From BOG-908 sp964657885 (GTDB lineage Bacteria > Pseudomonadota > Alphaproteobacteria > Acetobacterales > Acetobacteraceae): a stretch of 15,886 nucleotides of DNA. This document shows positions 14,196 through 15,886 of this stretch, piece by piece; positions within the stretch are counted from its first letter, which is position 1; each line of letters starts with the position of its first letter. Under the pieces are notes generated by a model. It did no database searches and was not told the origin of the DNA. It saw only the letters and a program-made list of their open reading frames with translations. The stretch covers positions 1 to 15,886 of the forward strand of contig CAZZWO010000051.1 in NCBI GenBank assembly GCA_964657885.1, read 5' to 3'. Made by a program: the position numbers and the translations under genes.

Positions 14196-14505
14196 GACCA
14201 CGCTGCGGCTTCCCGCGCATGCGCAGGCTGTCGTTGTTCAGTTCTTCCAGCAAGTCCGGGTTGGCGAGGATCCGATCGGCAAACTCTATCGCCCGCGCCA
14301 ATGCCGCATCGTCGGCGTGCCGGATTGCCGGCCTGCCGGCCGCCTCGTACCACGGCCGGCCATAGGCGGCATCCAGGCAGACGCGCATGAAGCAATGATC
14401 GAGCCGGATGGGCCAGCGGTGGATGGCGGCCGCCTCGGGCAATTGCCGCCGTGTCAGGTCGAGCCATCTGGCAACGAGTGATGCACGATCCGATTGCTCC
14501 ACCAT
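14158..14505 (-). CDS. Small conserved alphaproteobacterial-type protein of unknown function
   Basis: The 115-residue product contains LVARWLDLTRRQLPEAAAIHRWPIRLDHCFMRVCLDAAYGRPW and then ADDAALARAIEFADRILANPDLLEELNNDSLRMRGK. I recall this pattern (LTR..LP, W.I..DHCF.R..LD.A.G..WY, ending in LN..SL..R) from small alphaproteobacterial proteins that have been labelled hypothetical or GCN5-related. I see no acetyltransferase motif and assign no function. The D-H-C-F cluster and tryptophans are the residues most likely to matter. The arrangement is tight: the 3' end overlaps the MATE gene by 38 bases on the opposite strand, and the 5' end overlaps the divergent 2H phosphoesterase gene by 25 bases. 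The last 14 residues (RGLNRRPDGPAGGR and nearby) lie in the overlap and look poorly constrained. Confidence 0.65.
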   Translation of the reverse strand: MVEQSDRASLVARWLDLTRRQLPEAAAIHRWPIRLDHCFMRVCLDAAYGRPWYEAAGRPAIRHADDAALARAIEFADRILANPDLLEELNNDSLRMRGKPQRGLNRRPDGPAGGR

Positions 14506-15071
14506 CCTTGCCGGCCTCTCCCGCGCCGCCGCTCATCGTGACGCTGGCGTTGGACGCCGCCGCGCAGGCCTGGTTCGATGCCTGCCGGAGCGAGCATTTT
14601 CCGCCCGATCGCCTGGTGGTTGGCGCCCATGTGACGATGTTCCACGCGCTCCCCGGACAGCTCGAAATGCAGGCGGCGGCGTGCCTGGGCCGGATCTGCA
14701 ACGATGCGGCGGCGTTCCCGGTGGCGATCCAGGGGCTGCGTTTCCTTGGCCGCGGCGTCGCCTATGCGCTCTCGGCGCCGGAGGCGGTCCGGATCAGGGC
14801 GGAGGTGGCGGCCGAGTTTGCCGGCAGCCTCACGCCGCAGGATCGAAACCGATGGTCGCCCCACGTGACGGTGCAGAACAAGGTCGCGCCGGAGACCGCG
14901 CGGCGCACCATGGGTCTGCTCGGGTCGCTGGCGGGCCCGTTTCCCATCACCGCCACCGGCCTGGCACTCTGGCGATATCGCGGCGGCCCCTGGGAACACG
15001 CGGCAAGCTTTCCGTTCCATGGCGATCCTGGCGGGCGAGGCCATTCCCGCCTTGACGGCGGCCCATGCTGA
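14481..15071 (+). CDS. 2H phosphoesterase (2'-5' RNA ligase family protein)
   Basis: The 196-residue protein carries the two H-x-T-x signatures that define the 2H superfamily: GAHVTMF near residue 52 and SPHVTVQN near residue 128. In this fold the paired histidines and threonines hydrolyse or form 2',5'- or cyclic phosphodiester bonds in RNA or nucleotides. Spacing and total length fit the LigT/YjcG-like branch, and the exact substrate is unknown. The ATG at 14481 is chosen because it gives a usual N-terminus, with GAG a few bases upstream. It overlaps the start of the divergent small gene by 25 bases, and an in-frame GTG at 14451 would increase that overlap. Fifteen bases separate its stop from the next gene, so the two may be cotranscribed. 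Confidence 0.85.
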   Translation: MHDPIAPPSLPASPAPPLIVTLALDAAAQAWFDACRSEHFPPDRLVVGAHVTMFHALPGQLEMQAAACLGRICNDAAAFPVAIQGLRFLGRGVAYALSAPEAVRIRAEVAAEFAGSLTPQDRNRWSPHVTVQNKVAPETARRTMGLLGSLAGPFPITATGLALWRYRGGPWEHAASFPFHGDPGGRGHSRLDGGPC

Positions 15072-15086
15072 TTGCGAGTTGACCTG

Positions 15087-15886
15087 ATGCACATTGCAAT
15101 CATCGGGGGCGGGTTTGCCGGCGCGGCCTGCGCGCTGCACCTGCTGCGCGACCACCCGCATCTGCGCGTGCGGCTGACCATCATCGAGCAGCGGGCGGTG
15201 CTGGGCGCCGGCCTGGCCTATTCCACCCCGGCGCCGGAGCATCGCACGAACGTGCCTGCCGCGCGCATGTCGGTGCTGCCGGACGATCCCGGGCATTTCC
15301 ATCGCTGGCTCGAAAGCCACGGCCTGGCGGACCACGATCCGGCGGCGGCAATGCCGGATGGCCGGCTATACCCCGCGCGCGCAGTGTTCGGCCGCTACGT
15401 CGACGAGATGCTGCGCGCGCAAGCGGCGCAGAACCCCGAGGTGGATTTCCGGCATATCCGCGAAACGGCGCTATCGCTGGAGCGGGCCGCGGATGGTTTC
15501 GACATCGGGCTGTCCAGTGGCGATCGCCTGCATGCCGACATCGTGGTGCTGGCGGTCAGCCATTCGGAGCCGGACCTGCCGGCCGTGCTGCGCCCGATTG
15601 CCGGTGCAGCGCCCGCGGCGATCGTGCGCAACCCCTGGGATCTGGCGGCGATCCGGGCGATCCCGGCAACGGCGCGTATCCTGGTCGTCGGAACCGGGCT
15701 GACGGCGTGCGACGTGGTGGCGTCGCTCGTGGCGCAGGGACATCGAGGCCCGATCACCGCGGTTTCGCGGCATGGCCTGCTGCCGCGGCCCCGCACCGTG
15801 CTTCCGGTCGAGGCGGAGGGGGATTTCACGACCGCGCCGGAACACAGCGCCGCCGCGCTGCTGCACCGGGTGCGGGCCGCCATCGC
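15087..15886 (+). CDS. FAD/NAD(P)-binding protein, partial (continues past the window)
   Basis: The first 266 residues are visible and no stop is reached. The N-terminus MHIAIIGGGFAGAACALHLL is a classic dinucleotide-binding GxGxxG motif (G7, G9, G12). It is followed by IIEQRAVLGAGLAYST (32-47), then HRTNVPAARMSVLPDDPGHFHRWL (52-75), a pattern typical of the FAD-NAD(P)-binding family PF13454. A second nucleotide-binding glycine cluster, VVGTGLTACDV, lies at 200-210, and SRHGLLPRP (227-235) follows it as in homologues. Members are flavoproteins of mostly unknown substrate; some resemble lysine/ornithine N-monooxygenases. The ATG at 15087 directly begins the Rossmann strand and lies 15 bases after the 2H phosphoesterase stop. 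Confidence 0.88.
   Translation, partial: MHIAIIGGGFAGAACALHLLRDHPHLRVRLTIIEQRAVLGAGLAYSTPAPEHRTNVPAARMSVLPDDPGHFHRWLESHGLADHDPAAAMPDGRLYPARAVFGRYVDEMLRAQAAQNPEVDFRHIRETALSLERAADGFDIGLSSGDRLHADIVVLAVSHSEPDLPAVLRPIAGAAPAAIVRNPWDLAAIRAIPATARILVVGTGLTACDVVASLVAQGHRGPITAVSRHGLLPRPRTVLPVEAEGDFTTAPEHSAAALLHRVRAAI

Overview
The window is high-GC DNA, about two thirds G+C by eye. It holds ordinary chromosomal housekeeping genes interrupted by a small accessory-looking segment. The gene set suggests an alphaproteobacterium of the Rhodospirillales/Acetobacteraceae type: an HdaA-like DnaA paralogue directly before polyphosphate kinase, a short psd plus pssA pair, and a 2H phosphoesterase next to a flavoprotein of the FAD/NAD(P)-binding family. 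This taxonomic call is inferred from gene content and was not tested by phylogeny. No tRNA, rRNA, CRISPR array, insertion sequence or phage gene was recognised.

Left block (1-4160, + strand): an AI-2E/PerM-family permease that may begin before the window, an HdaA/DnaA-family AAA+ protein with an N-terminal clamp-binding-like motif, and full-length polyphosphate kinase (ppk). The three are packed with gaps of only about 10 bases and look like one operon.

Central accessory-like block (4161-8589, + strand): a 347-base gap rich in small inverted repeats precedes a two-gene unit. The first gene encodes a LuxI/FeeM-like acyltransferase of the GNAT fold. The second, overlapping it, encodes an isoprenylcysteine-carboxyl-methyltransferase (ICMT) family membrane protein. 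A perfect 17-bp inverted repeat closes the unit. Next comes a membrane-anchored PAS-like/GGDEF/EAL protein with intact signature motifs for making and breaking c-di-GMP. The attractive hypothesis is that the two-gene unit makes an N-acyl amino acid (or related acyl amide) and then methylates its carboxyl group, giving a lipid-like signal or membrane-active product.

Right block: on the minus strand, psd (11341-10661), pssA (10657-9818) and a glutaryl-CoA dehydrogenase (9821-8613) form a tight operon, with pssA and gcdH sharing an ATGA overlap. psd and pssA together make phosphatidylethanolamine. Divergent from psd is an unrecognised 135-residue protein, facing an unrecognised polytopic membrane protein. 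Then follow a MATE-family exporter, a small minus-strand gene of unknown function overlapping its neighbours at both ends, a 2H (2'-5' RNA ligase-like) phosphoesterase, and an FAD/NAD(P)-binding protein cut by the window end.
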